Assembly (NCBI GenBank): GCA_963768165.1
Contig: CAVYHJ010000028.1
Location: 248,001 to 312,000, forward strand
Length of the DNA: 64,000 nucleotides
Direction: 5' to 3'
Origin: CAVYHJ01 sp963768165 [NCBI: uncultured bacterium]
GTDB lineage: Bacteria > UBP4 > UBA4092
Below are positions 18,287 through 27,667 of this stretch, piece after piece; position 1 is the first letter of the stretch; the number at the start of each line of letters is the position of its first letter. The notes under the pieces are model-generated. The model made no database searches. It saw only the letters and a list, made by a program, of their open reading frames with translations, and had not been told where the DNA came from. Made by a program: the position numbers and the translations under genes.

Positions 18287-20716
18287 TTAATCAGCAGTAA
18301 AAGTATAAGAAGATCCCTTTTTAGAATTAAATTGGTAAACCCAGTGGTTGAATTTTCCCGGGTATTGAATAAGTTTCAAGTGAATTGATTTACTAGCGTG
18401 AATAGGGTTGGGAACCCGGATACGACAGATCCCACTTTTCCGGGATGTTATTACCAATTTGGTTAATTTTTTATTCAACCAATTCATTTGAATTTCAAAA
18501 GCGCCTCTCGCTTTCAATCCATTGACCGAGCCGGAATGCCAAACATCAGGGAGTGCGGGTAACAGGTGGATTTCATTAAGATGGCTTTGGAGGAGCATTT
18601 CAGCCATACCCGCAACAACTCCAAAACTCCCATCAATCTGGAATGGAGGACAGGCACATAAAAGGTTTGGATAGGTTCCACCGGGCTCAGAATACCCCAT
18701 CTCGGAAGTATATTCAAAGGCATTTTTCAATAGGATATGAGCATGGTTCCCGTCTAATAACCGAGCCCAGAAACTGACTTTCCAAGCCCTAGACCAACCG
18801 GTTCCGCCATCTCCTCTCATTTCGAGAGATTTTACACAGGCCTGGAATAAATCAGGAGTATCATAGGGTGAGATTTGGCTACCAGGATACAAGCAGACCA
18901 AATGAGAACAATGCCGGTGATGCGGGTCTTCATCATCAAAATCTTGGAACCATTCCTGCAGATTTCCTTTTTTCCCAATTTGAAAAGGATAGAGTTGATT
19001 TTTCTTTTTTATCAATTCATCCCTGAACTTTTTATCAATATTTAAGATTTCTGACGCTTTAATCAGATTGGAGAATAGTTCCCTGATAAGAGACATATCA
19101 CAAGTAGAGGCAATGGATACAGAGTGGTTTTTCCCGTCCTGTGTTTTGTAAAAATTCTCTGGAGAGGTAGAAGGGGCAGTAACCCAGTATCCGTCTTTAT
19201 CTTTAATAAGGAAATCAAGACAAAACCGGGCTGCTCCTTTCATGAGGGGATAGGCAGTTTCGGCAAGATATTTTTTGTTAAGGTTAAAACTATATTTATC
19301 CCATATATGAAGAGAGAGCCAAGGGCCTCCCATAGGCCAGTTAGCCCAAGAGGGGCTACCTCCGCCGAGATTTCCGACCGGATTGGTAAGAGCCCAGATA
19401 TCGGAATTATGATGAGCAACCCAACCTTTGCAATGATAAAAATTTGTGGCAATATGCGCCCCTGTTTTGGACATATTGATAATTTGATGAATCAGCGGTT
19501 CATGCATTTCCGGTAAACGAGTGACTTCCGCCAGCCAATAATTCATTTCGACATTGATGTTGGTGGTATAGTTACAACTCCAGGGAGGGAGGAGATGATA
19601 ATTCCAAATGCCCTGTAAATTAGCTGCCGGTCCCCCGGTCCGGGAACTGGATATTAACAGATATCGGCCATACTGGAATAATAAAGTTTCCAAACCATTA
19701 TCTTCTGTCCCTTTGGAATACCGGAGCAACCTCTGATCAGTGGGAATACTATCTGATTTGATTTTTGGGGTAAGGTTTAAATGAACCCGGTTGAAATAAG
19801 TTTGATAATCCCGGATATGCGCTGCTTTTAGTTGTGAATAGCTTTTTCGAGATGCTTTCTTTAAGCAGGTTTGGGCAATAAGGTTTTCATCCTTGCCTTG
19901 CTTAATGGGTGATTTGTTAAAACCATTAAAACTGGTGGCGGCAGTTATCAGTATTGTGGTTTCAGAAGCATTTTGTATTGTCAACCCGGTCGAAGCACAC
20001 ACTAAAGTCCCATCTTGTTGGGATGCTTTTAGTCGGACTTGGAATCGCATCCCCCGGCGATTGGATTTGTCTTCATAAATAATAGGATTCGGAGTACCTA
20101 AATACGACGGGTCGGCATGGGCTGGGGCTTTCCCATTCATCACCAGGATCTGTTTCTCTAAACATACTGCATATCTCAGTTGACTGTTGAGGGAAATACT
20201 GATATTGAGTTGATTTTTCTTGCTGGACTTTAAATGAATGACTATCACATTATCCGGTCCGGAGACAAACCTCTCCCGAAGATATTTGACTCCTCCAATC
20301 TGGAATCGAGTAGTGGTGATGGCATTGGTTATATCCAATTCTCGATAATATTGTATTACTTTCCCTTTAATGATTTGCCGGATGGATAAATCACCCAAAG
20401 GAGCATAAGACTGGCTGAAGACTCCTTGAATATGTTGGCACAATTGAGTAGCTTTCTTATACTCACCGGAAAATAAAGCTTTCCGTGTAGGTGAAAGATA
20501 TGAATAGGCTTTCGGGTTGGGATTATTATTAACGGGTCCCCCAGTCCATAAAGTAGATTCATTTAATTGGAGGAGTTCCTCTTCGACTCCGCCAAAGACC
20601 ATGGCTCCCAACCGGCCATTACCAATAGGAAGTGCATAAGTCCAGTCTGCTGCAGGTTTCTTATACCATAGTTTCAGGTTGGGATTAGATTTTATCTTTG
20701 TTTTATTGGATGTCAT
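18287..20716 (-). CDS. GH95 alpha-L-fucosidase/galactosidase-like enzyme
   Basis: 809 residues from ATG 20716 (a TTG at 20740 in the same frame is an alternative; neither has a clear ribosome site). The N-terminal beta-sandwich signature WTYALPIGNGRLGAMVFGG is typical of GH95. The catalytic set known for the family is visible: TNINVEMNYW with N386 and N388, TSPEN with E520 as probable acid, and QIDGSFG with D695 (numbered from ATG 20716). No signal peptide, so probably cytoplasmic, in contrast to the exported GH29. Family members hydrolyse alpha-1,2-L-fucose with inversion, and some act on L-galactose. Two unrelated fucosidase families in one cluster point to a fucosylated substrate. Confidence 0.92.
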   Translation of the reverse strand: MTSNKTKIKSNPNLKLWYKKPAADWTYALPIGNGRLGAMVFGGVEEELLQLNESTLWTGGPVNNNPNPKAYSYLSPTRKALFSGEYKKATQLCQHIQGVFSQSYAPLGDLSIRQIIKGKVIQYYRELDITNAITTTRFQIGGVKYLRERFVSGPDNVIVIHLKSSKKNQLNISISLNSQLRYAVCLEKQILVMNGKAPAHADPSYLGTPNPIIYEDKSNRRGMRFQVRLKASQQDGTLVCASTGLTIQNASETTILITAATSFNGFNKSPIKQGKDENLIAQTCLKKASRKSYSQLKAAHIRDYQTYFNRVHLNLTPKIKSDSIPTDQRLLRYSKGTEDNGLETLLFQYGRYLLISSSRTGGPAANLQGIWNYHLLPPWSCNYTTNINVEMNYWLAEVTRLPEMHEPLIHQIINMSKTGAHIATNFYHCKGWVAHHNSDIWALTNPVGNLGGGSPSWANWPMGGPWLSLHIWDKYSFNLNKKYLAETAYPLMKGAARFCLDFLIKDKDGYWVTAPSTSPENFYKTQDGKNHSVSIASTCDMSLIRELFSNLIKASEILNIDKKFRDELIKKKNQLYPFQIGKKGNLQEWFQDFDDEDPHHRHCSHLVCLYPGSQISPYDTPDLFQACVKSLEMRGDGGTGWSRAWKVSFWARLLDGNHAHILLKNAFEYTSEMGYSEPGGTYPNLLCACPPFQIDGSFGVVAGMAEMLLQSHLNEIHLLPALPDVWHSGSVNGLKARGAFEIQMNWLNKKLTKLVITSRKSGICRIRVPNPIHASKSIHLKLIQYPGKFNHWVYQFNSKKGSSYTFTAD

Positions 20717-20775
20717 TATTATTGTTTCATTATAACTCAATTAATATCGCTTGATCGTCGTTAAGGATTTTTGAA

Positions 20776-22158
20776 TTAAGTTCCTTCCGTTTTTCTAAGC
20801 AACAGCCAACTCCATAACGTGATAACGATTCCCATAAGATAAACCCCGCCAGGAATATAGATGATGAAGAGAACTGTTCCAAGATTCAGGCTGACGTTCC
20901 CGTGAATGAATTGGGAAAAGGCATATCCAAATAAGGGATTCCATTCTGTTTCGGGAATTTGCGGGTCTACCACAGTGCCTATCCACATAAAAATCATGGA
21001 TAAAATAATTAATACGCAGACATATTTTTGATATTCTTTAGGAACAAAAGCGATGGATAAAAGTAAAAATGGCAGCATCGGGATTAAATGTCTGGGTCCC
21101 AATGTCCATCCTCCCCACCACATATAAAAAGAGGAATTGAATAGTAAAAATAAAATGACTGCCGATATACAAATCCAAAACTCTTTGCGCCATTCTACAT
21201 TTTTATACATAAAGCAAAATCCCGGAAAGGCAAATAATAAAAAGGGATTTATAAGAAATAAACCCCGATACAGACTAAAGGTAATTCCCCACAAGGCGGA
21301 AAGATTGGGAAACGTAAGTCCGGTGACTCCATGCCCCGTGCCTTGTTGAAAAACCGTGCCAGCATATCCAATTTTGAAAATGTTTCCGGAACAAATGTAG
21401 TTATAGTACAGTAAAATTGCCAAGGGAATAATCATACCGAGGGTAAAGATACTCATAGATTTAAAGTTTTTCTTTTTCACCCAAAGGTATCCCATGAATA
21501 CCGGCACAAGCAGGACGCAAGGATATTCAGTGATAACCGCATATCCCATTAGGAATCCCGCCAACCATAAAAGTGCGAGATTGCCACGGTCGCTGCGTTC
21601 CCTCGCAATGATAAAACGTATAATATAAAATGCTGTGAACAGGCAAACTGCGGCAAATTGGTGACCGTAGAATACCGTAGAATAGGGGAATGCCAGGGTA
21701 CCGAGACTGTAACCCAAAGTCAACCAGAGTGCAAACCGTTGGGGAATCGGCAGTCGAGTTAAAAAATCAAAAAACAGAACTCCTAACAAAGCAGAAGGTA
21801 ACGCCAGCGTCAAAACAAGTATACCCAGCAACTTAATTCGCCAGAGTAAATTAATTACCCAATCCTGAGTACTATGATCCAATCCGGTTAAAGAAATAAT
21901 ATGGTTGAGAACCCAATATACCGGAACTCCCAAAAATGCCAGTCCCGGTGCTTTGTCGGAATAATAATGTCCTTGAAAAACCGCTTTATCTTCCGTATTC
22001 ATTTGATAAGAATCAATTCGAACTGTTCCCTCTTCCACCATAACCATAATGAGGTCATACCGGCTCAAATCATTCCATTTGGGGCGATGCCACATATAGC
22101 TGTAACTAAACAATAGGAGAAAAAATAAGGATATTTTTATTTTTCTGTTCCCCATCAT
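20776..22158 (-). CDS. Multi-membrane GT-C-like glycosyltransferase, tandem copy A
   Basis: 460 residues from ATG 22158; a TTG at 22194 is open in frame but overlaps the previous gene, and the ATG aligns best with the other copies (RKIKISLFF). About ten to twelve hydrophobic segments. Shared with copies B-D: SRYDLI near the N-terminus, YYSDKAPG, FPYSTVFYGHQF, FYMWWGGWTLGPRHLIP and VDPQIP. The large loop after the first membrane helix with acidic residues fits GT-C enzymes that use polyprenyl-phosphate sugars, but the donor and acceptor are unknown. A palindrome-derived insertion lies in the loop at 21574-21612. Confidence 0.82.
   Translation of the reverse strand: MMGNRKIKISLFFLLLFSYSYMWHRPKWNDLSRYDLIMVMVEEGTVRIDSYQMNTEDKAVFQGHYYSDKAPGLAFLGVPVYWVLNHIISLTGLDHSTQDWVINLLWRIKLLGILVLTLALPSALLGVLFFDFLTRLPIPQRFALWLTLGYSLGTLAFPYSTVFYGHQFAAVCLFTAFYIIRFIIARERSDRGNLALLWLAGFLMGYAVITEYPCVLLVPVFMGYLWVKKKNFKSMSIFTLGMIIPLAILLYYNYICSGNIFKIGYAGTVFQQGTGHGVTGLTFPNLSALWGITFSLYRGLFLINPFLLFAFPGFCFMYKNVEWRKEFWICISAVILFLLFNSSFYMWWGGWTLGPRHLIPMLPFLLLSIAFVPKEYQKYVCVLIILSMIFMWIGTVVDPQIPETEWNPLFGYAFSQFIHGNVSLNLGTVLFIIYIPGGVYLMGIVITLWSWLLLRKTEGT
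21574..21612. repeat. Palindromic repeat inserted in frame in GT-C copy A
   Basis: On the coding strand this reads ATTGCGAGGGAACGCAGCGA then CCGTGGCAATCTCGCA. It resembles the interspersed ATTGCGAGG...GCAATCTCGC repeat known from several bacteria. It encodes the odd basic loop ARERSDRGN and stands exactly where copies B and C carry 8-bp tandem repeats. Confidence 0.6.
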
Positions 22159-22174
22159 AAAAATGTAATATAAC

Positions 22175-23581
22175 TCATGAAATTGTGTTTTCAATTTCCC
22201 CGGTTTTCTTCAATAGCCATCCACTTCCCAATAGGATAACCAACCCCAATAAATAAACCCCTCCGGGAATCAGGATAATCGCCAAAATCATGCCCAAGTT
22301 CGGACTCACATTCCCGTGTATTAATTGTTGGAAGGCAAAACCGAAAAACGGGTTTTGGATAGAATCGGGTACCTGCGGGTCAACGACTGTTCCCACCCAC
22401 ATAAAAATTATGGAAATAATAATTAAAGCGCAAACATATTTCCAATATTTTTGGGGAATAAAAGCGATAGGCAGAACCATGAACGGAAGAATCGGAACTA
22501 AATGCCGGGGACCTAAAGCGAAACCGCCCCACCACATATAATAAGAGGAATTGAATAGAAAAAAAAGAATGACAGCCAACAGGCTCACCCAGAATTCTTT
22601 GCGCCAATTTGGATTACGGTACATAAAGAAATATCCGAGAATCGCGAAAAGTAAAAAGGGGTTGAGGAGGAAAAGACCGCGATAGAGACTCAAGGTAATC
22701 CCCCAAAGCGCGGAAAGTTTTGGATAAGTGACTCCGGCGATTCCCGCGCTCATCCCCTGACGAAATTCGGTCGAGGTTTCATAGGAATAACCCAATTTAA
22801 AAAAACTCCCAGTGCAGAGATGATTGTAATACAAAAGGATCAATGCAGGAATTACCATTCCAGAAACAAAGATCCCAACTGATTTTAGGTTTTTTTCTTT
22901 TGCCCAGAGATAAACTATCATAATTGGAATGAGCAGAATGACCGGGTATTCACTGATGACGGCATATCCCGCAAGAAACCCCGCAATCCATAAAAAAAGG
23001 AATGGGCGAATCGGCGAATCGGCGAATCGGCGAATACTATATATGATATAAAACACTACAAACATAAATACCGCGACAAACTGATGTCCATAAAAAACGG
23101 TGGAATAAGGAAACGCCAAGGTGCCCAAACCGTAACCCAAGGTTAACCAAATGGCATATCGTTGAGTAATCGGTAATTGGGACAGGAATGAAAATAAGCA
23201 TACGCTTAAAAAAGCGGAAGGGATATCAATGACGACAACCCGGATAAATAACAATGTAATTCTCCAAATAACAGTTCTAATATCTGCATCATTTACATTG
23301 TCAAAGCCCAAGATATGGAAAATCTGTTTGATAAACCAATATACCGGCACACCGAAAAAGGAAATTCCGGGAGATTTATCGGAATAATAATGACCATTAA
23401 AAATAGCTTTATCCCCTGTAAGGGTTTGATATAAATCAATCTGAACAGTATGTTGTTCGACAATGGCAATGCTTAGATCATACCGGCTGGTTTCGTTCCC
23501 GTTGAGTTTATGCAGCATATAGGTGTAACTGAAGAAAAGGAGAAAAAATAAGACTATTTTTATTTTGCGGGTTTTGGGCAT
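22175..23581 (-). CDS. Multi-membrane GT-C-like glycosyltransferase, tandem copy B
   Basis: 468 residues, highly similar to copies A, C and D along the whole length (SRYDLSIAIVEQ, YYSDKSPG, FPYSTVFYGHQF, YMWWGGFALGPRHLVP, VDPQVP). About ten to twelve membrane segments. A loop at codons covering 23006-23038 is made of the 8-bp unit ATTCGCCG, giving RRFADSPIR. A TATAAT box lies at 23589-23594, seven nt before the ATG, with no Shine-Dalgarno. Copy A follows after a 16-nt gap. Confidence 0.82.
   Translation of the reverse strand: MPKTRKIKIVLFFLLFFSYTYMLHKLNGNETSRYDLSIAIVEQHTVQIDLYQTLTGDKAIFNGHYYSDKSPGISFFGVPVYWFIKQIFHILGFDNVNDADIRTVIWRITLLFIRVVVIDIPSAFLSVCLFSFLSQLPITQRYAIWLTLGYGLGTLAFPYSTVFYGHQFVAVFMFVVFYIIYSIRRFADSPIRPFLFLWIAGFLAGYAVISEYPVILLIPIMIVYLWAKEKNLKSVGIFVSGMVIPALILLYYNHLCTGSFFKLGYSYETSTEFRQGMSAGIAGVTYPKLSALWGITLSLYRGLFLLNPFLLFAILGYFFMYRNPNWRKEFWVSLLAVILFFLFNSSYYMWWGGFALGPRHLVPILPFMVLPIAFIPQKYWKYVCALIIISIIFMWVGTVVDPQVPDSIQNPFFGFAFQQLIHGNVSPNLGMILAIILIPGGVYLLGLVILLGSGWLLKKTGEIENTIS
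23006..23038. repeat. 8-bp tandem repeat (ATTCGCCG) inside GT-C copy B
   Basis: Four units of ATTCGCCG in the coding direction, the last with one mismatch. Gain or loss of one unit would shift the reading frame; three units keep it. Copy C has a degenerate version at about 24466-24498. Confidence 0.7.
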
Positions 23582-23588
23582 CAGAGAA

Positions 23589-23594
23589 ATTATA
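23589..23594 (-). promoter_or_regulatory. -10 box 7 nt before GT-C copy B
   Basis: TATAAT on the minus strand, separated from the ATG at 23581 by TTCTCTG. No ribosome site. The context TATATAATTTCTCT is shared in form with copies C and D. Confidence 0.5.
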
Positions 23595-23609
23595 TAACAA
23601 TTATAAACA

Positions 23610-25034
23610 TTAAGTTGATTGTAATGATTCTTTTGGAGTTTTTCGTATCAAGAACCAAATCCAGAATATCATAATAATTCCCATCAGATAGATTCCATCG
23701 TCTCCACAAGCCGGAGCATAGACCGGAACGTAAGTGATCATGATCAATTTGCCAAGATTCTGACTGAATATTCCTTGAATGAATTGGTGAACGGCATATC
23801 CAAATAAAGGATTATGTTGAGATTCCGGGATTTGGGGGTTAACTACCACTCCCACCCACATAAAGACTATGGAGAGAGCAATGAATACGCACACATATTT
23901 CCAATATTTCCGGGGAAGAAAAGCGATGGGCAATACCAAAAAAGGAAGGATTGGGATTACGTGTCTTGGACCAAGCGCCCATCCACCCCACCACATGTAA
24001 TAAGATGAGTTAAATAGAAAAAAGAGGATCACGGATAATAGACTGACCCAGAATTCTTTGCGCCAAACAGGTTGACGGTACATATAAAAATATCCGGGAA
24101 TGGCGAAAAGAAGAAAGGGATTAATTGGAAAGAGACCGCGAAACAGACTGAAAGTAATTCCCCACAGGGCAGGGAGTGTGGGATAGGTAACTCCGGCGAT
24201 TCCGCGACCCATTTCATAATTGAAGCGATTCATATCTTCATGAAAATAGCCCACATTAAAGAGTTTGCCGGAACAAAGATAGTTATAATACAGAAGGATC
24301 AACGCGGGAATCGCCATTCCCAAAATAAAAACCCCCAAAGATTTAAAATTCTTTTCTTTCAGCCAAAGATAACCCGTTACAATTGGGAGAAGCAAGATGA
24401 CGGGGTATTCCGTGATGACCGCGTAACCCGAAACAAATCCCGCAATCCATAAAAAAAGGAATGGGTGAATAGGCGAATCGGTGAATCGGCGATTTATAAT
24501 ATAAAATGCCGAAAAGATGCAGACACCGGCAAACTGGTGGCCATAAAAGAGCGTGGAATAAGGAAAAACTATAGTGCCCAGACTGTAACCCAGGGTCAAC
24601 CAAAGAGAAAAGCGTTCTGAAATCTGAATCCGTGTCAGAAATTCAAACAGCAATACTCCCAATAAGGATGAAGGAAAAGCAATGATTATAACAAGTACAA
24701 CCCATAACTTAAACCGTAAGAATATATAGATATATCGATCTTCTTTACTTCGGTCCCATCCCATGAAATGAACCAGTTGATTCGCAATCCAATACACCGG
24801 CACACCGGCGAATGCCACTCCCGGCGCTTTATCGGAATAATAATGTCCACGAAAAATAGACCGATCACCGGTATTAGTGGAGAACTCGTCAATAGAGACC
24901 GTCCCTTTTTCGACGATGGCTCTGATTAAATCATACCGGCTGGAATCATTCCAATTGGGTTGATGCCACATAAAGCTATAACTGAATAAAAGAAGGAAAA
25001 ATAAAGATGTTTTAGTTTTTTGGGTCTTTGTCAT
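23610..25034 (-). CDS. Multi-membrane GT-C-like glycosyltransferase, tandem copy C
   Basis: 474 residues, same architecture and motifs as the neighbouring copies (SRYDLIRAIVEKG, YYSDKAPG, FPYSTLFYGHQF, YMWWGGWALGPRHVIP, VNPQIP). Two insertions distinguish it: the loop RRFTDSPIH made of degenerate 8-bp repeats, and a stretch VYAPACGDDG (23696-23727) close to the C-terminus that is missing in A, B and D and looks like another in-frame repeat insertion. A TATAAT lies 6 nt before the ATG. Function as for copy A; substrate unknown. Confidence 0.82.
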   Translation of the reverse strand: MTKTQKTKTSLFFLLLFSYSFMWHQPNWNDSSRYDLIRAIVEKGTVSIDEFSTNTGDRSIFRGHYYSDKAPGVAFAGVPVYWIANQLVHFMGWDRSKEDRYIYIFLRFKLWVVLVIIIAFPSSLLGVLLFEFLTRIQISERFSLWLTLGYSLGTIVFPYSTLFYGHQFAGVCIFSAFYIINRRFTDSPIHPFLFLWIAGFVSGYAVITEYPVILLLPIVTGYLWLKEKNFKSLGVFILGMAIPALILLYYNYLCSGKLFNVGYFHEDMNRFNYEMGRGIAGVTYPTLPALWGITFSLFRGLFPINPFLLFAIPGYFYMYRQPVWRKEFWVSLLSVILFFLFNSSYYMWWGGWALGPRHVIPILPFLVLPIAFLPRKYWKYVCVFIALSIVFMWVGVVVNPQIPESQHNPLFGYAVHQFIQGIFSQNLGKLIMITYVPVYAPACGDDGIYLMGIIMIFWIWFLIRKTPKESLQST

Positions 25035-25040
25035 AAAGAG

Positions 25041-25046
25041 ATTATA
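25041..25046 (-). promoter_or_regulatory. -10 box 6 nt before GT-C copy C
   Basis: TATAAT on the minus strand followed by CTCTTT and ATG (25034). No Shine-Dalgarno. Nearly identical to the copy D upstream sequence. Confidence 0.5.
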
Positions 25047-25052
25047 TAATAG

Positions 25053-26435
25053 TTATTGGGGAATAGTTTTGTCTGCCTTTCTCAATAGAAGCCAACTTGT
25101 AACGCCAATCACCATACCTAATAATAAGGCTCCTTGGTAAAAAGTTGAAAATAATAGAATCCCAAAATTGGGACTGACTTTACCCAGTATTAATTGTTGA
25201 AACGAATAATCGAACAGGGGGTTATGGGCAGATTCGGGAACTTGCGGATCTATCACGCTTCCCAACCACATAAAGAGCATAGAGAAGCAGATGAATATAG
25301 AAATATAATTCCAATATTTTGGGGGAACGAAAGCGATAGGTAGGATGAGAAATGGAAGAATGGGAATTAAATGTCGCGGACCGTTGGCCCACCCGCCCCA
25401 CCACATGTAATAAGAAGAATTAAAGAGAAGAAAAAAGAGAACAGCAGATAAACTCACCCAAAACTCTTTTCTCCAACGTGGATTGTGGTACATATAAAAA
25501 TATCCGGGTAAGGCAAATAGTAAAAAAGGATTAATGAGAAAAAGTCCGCGATATAGGCTAAAAGTAATTCCCCAAAGGGCAGAAAGTTTGGGATAGGTGA
25601 CTCCGGCAATCCCTTGACTCATTTCCTGGCGAAATTGCAAACCCGCTACATGGAAATAACCCAGTTTAAAGATATTTCCGGAACAGAGATAGTTGTAATA
25701 TAGCAAAATAATAATGGGAACAGCCATTCCGCAAAAGAAATAAAATAGGGTTTTTAGATTTTTTTCTTTGAATACCAAATAAAAAATTAATACAAGTGCC
25801 AGGAGTGCAGTAGGGTATTCACTTAATATGCCGTAACCAGCCAAAAATCCAGCAAAACATACCCATGGGAATTTATTAGGAGAATCGGGTTTCTGTCGGA
25901 ATAAAAGGACAAAGGTTGTGAACATACAAACGGCGGCAAATTGATGCCCATAAAAGAGCGTCGAATAGGGAAACGCCATCGTACCCAATGAAAATCCCAG
26001 AGTTAACCAGAGAGAACGGAATGGGGAGAGGGGGATGGAGGATAGAAACAAGAATAATAATACGCCGAGAAAGGCAGAGGGAAGAACTATTACCAAAATC
26101 CTTACCAACTGCATTTTAAATTCCCACCAGAGTAATCTGGTCACCCGGTTTTCCGAATCCGTGTTCCAATTTTCGATTTGGTCTAAGGTCCAATAAATCG
26201 GTACTCCGAGAAAGGCAGGACCGGGCGCTTTATCGGAATAATAATGTCCATTAAAAATCGCTTTATCCCCCGTATGGGCTTGATAAGTATCAATATGCAC
26301 GGTTCCCTGTTCCGCGATGGCCATGATTAAATCATACCGACCCAAGTCATTCCAATTAGGTTTATGCCAGACGCAACTGTAGCAAAAAAAGAAAAAACAA
26401 AACAAAAAGAGCCCGATTTTGCGGTTTGGCGTCAT
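25053..26435 (-). CDS. Multi-membrane GT-C-like glycosyltransferase, tandem copy D
   Basis: 460 residues, first of the four tandem copies in the direction of transcription. Motifs: GRYDLIMAIAEQG, YYSDKAPG, FPYSTLFYGHQF, YMWWGGWANGPRHLIP and IDPQVP. Its variable loop (RQKPDSPNKFP) is the least repeat-like of the set and may be closest to the original form. A TATAAT is 6 nt upstream of the ATG. The next gene upstream (26480) has the same orientation, 44 bp away, and is a more distant membrane glycosyltransferase-like protein. Confidence 0.82.
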   Translation of the reverse strand: MTPNRKIGLFLFCFFFFCYSCVWHKPNWNDLGRYDLIMAIAEQGTVHIDTYQAHTGDKAIFNGHYYSDKAPGPAFLGVPIYWTLDQIENWNTDSENRVTRLLWWEFKMQLVRILVIVLPSAFLGVLLFLFLSSIPLSPFRSLWLTLGFSLGTMAFPYSTLFYGHQFAAVCMFTTFVLLFRQKPDSPNKFPWVCFAGFLAGYGILSEYPTALLALVLIFYLVFKEKNLKTLFYFFCGMAVPIIILLYYNYLCSGNIFKLGYFHVAGLQFRQEMSQGIAGVTYPKLSALWGITFSLYRGLFLINPFLLFALPGYFYMYHNPRWRKEFWVSLSAVLFFLLFNSSYYMWWGGWANGPRHLIPILPFLILPIAFVPPKYWNYISIFICFSMLFMWLGSVIDPQVPESAHNPLFDYSFQQLILGKVSPNFGILLFSTFYQGALLLGMVIGVTSWLLLRKADKTIPQ

Positions 26436-26441
26436 CTAGAG

Positions 26442-26447
26442 ATTATA
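26442..26447 (-). promoter_or_regulatory. -10 box 6 nt before GT-C copy D
   Basis: TATAAT on the minus strand followed by CTCTAG and ATG (26435). No ribosome site is visible, so leaderless initiation is possible. Confidence 0.5.
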
Positions 26448-26479
26448 TGACAGATATTCGGGGAAATTGAAGAACGGAA

Positions 26480-27667
26480 CTAGGAGGTAAAAAAGGAAAG
26501 GCGCACTTGAGGAATGAGGTCATGTAAAATCAGAATAATAATCATATAAAATCCGATTAACGCAACCACTTTACCGGGAGTCAATTCTTTTCCATAGGTG
26601 GGTACGGTGTAATGAAACAGGGTATTAATAAGAGAAGTCACATTATCCATGATGACCTGGGTCATACGCCCGCTGCCCAAGAGGACAAAAGGAAGAGAGA
26701 GGATGAGTGCCGGATATAGTCCATTGTTATATCCCGCTTGTCCGGTGAATCCACCTAAGCTAGTGGCGAGTACCGCAAAAAACAGATACCAGGGATAACG
26801 GGATTGGTAAAAGAAAATTCCCAGAATTCCAAAAATAATAAACCAATCATGAAAAACAAAAGAGACTATTCCCTTGAAAAAGGCAAATGCCGGGAGTGGA
26901 TGATCCGACTCGGTCACGCCAAAGGTAACGGCGGTACCCAGATCGGAGAATACTGATTTGAACCGGAAGAATAGCATAATAACGAACAGGAGCAGGAGGG
27001 GCAGTAGCGAAATTAAAAGAATCGGTTTGGTATATTTTTTGTCAATAATTTCTGCAACGACATAAAGTAAAAATACAAAAAAGATGGAACTATAGACAGT
27101 GAACGTGGAGACGGCAATCAATACCGCGCTGAAATAGAGATAGCGGATACTTTTATGGTTGCGAGCACGCATTAAAAAGAGGAAGGCAAAAGTCAACCAG
27201 AGCATTGCCAGATTTTGCGGGATGACAAATCGGTTATAGTGAACGGCACTGGGATAAATGGCAAACAGCAAGGCACTGAATAATCCCGTGCGGCGGCTCG
27301 CGATTTCTGCACCAATCAAATAGAGGGCGAAGGTTGTCAAAATGCCAGCAACTCCGCCAATCAAGCGAAGAGAAATAGTGGCTTTGGAGAGAGTTTTAAA
27401 GACCAGCGCGCCCAAACTATGAAACAGGGGCGGATAAAATAGTTTGGGAGAAAAGAAAGTCAAGGGTTTTCCGTCCACGATGAATATTCCCGAAGCGAAA
27501 CTACGGGCGTAATCTGCGTGTAATTTTTCAAAATATGTAACCGGCGGGTTGTCGGTTAAGCACCAAAACCGTGCCAACGCGCTAAGTACCAGTATGACAA
27601 CCAAACAAAAGATTGCCAGTTTGTGGGAGATATCCCGATTCTCTTCATTGGTCATTATGCTATACAT
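26480..27667 (-). CDS. Membrane glycosyltransferase-like protein (GT39/ArnT type)
   Basis: 395 residues, start supported by AAGGTGAG close before ATG 27667. A first helix (about 18-35) is followed by an extramembrane loop with HADYARSFASG and FYPPLFHSLGAL, then many hydrophobic helices with the family-like stretch ASRRTGLFSALLFAIYPSAV. This is the usual beginning of PMT_2/GT39-type lipid-linked-sugar glycosyltransferases. It is not a close copy of the four proteins downstream. The C-terminus ends with a helix and a short tail. Substrate unknown. Confidence 0.75.
   Translation of the reverse strand: MYSIMTNEENRDISHKLAIFCLVVILVLSALARFWCLTDNPPVTYFEKLHADYARSFASGIFIVDGKPLTFFSPKLFYPPLFHSLGALVFKTLSKATISLRLIGGVAGILTTFALYLIGAEIASRRTGLFSALLFAIYPSAVHYNRFVIPQNLAMLWLTFAFLFLMRARNHKSIRYLYFSAVLIAVSTFTVYSSIFFVFLLYVVAEIIDKKYTKPILLISLLPLLLLFVIMLFFRFKSVFSDLGTAVTFGVTESDHPLPAFAFFKGIVSFVFHDWFIIFGILGIFFYQSRYPWYLFFAVLATSLGGFTGQAGYNNGLYPALILSLPFVLLGSGRMTQVIMDNVTSLINTLFHYTVPTYGKELTPGKVVALIGFYMIIILILHDLIPQVRLSFFTS

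Noticed and set aside
19124-19516. 130-residue plus-strand frame inside the GH95 gene
   Set aside because: Antisense shadow of a well-supported enzyme gene.
24072-24452. 126-residue plus-strand frame inside GT-C copy C
   Set aside because: Antisense shadow; no ribosome site or recognisable domain.
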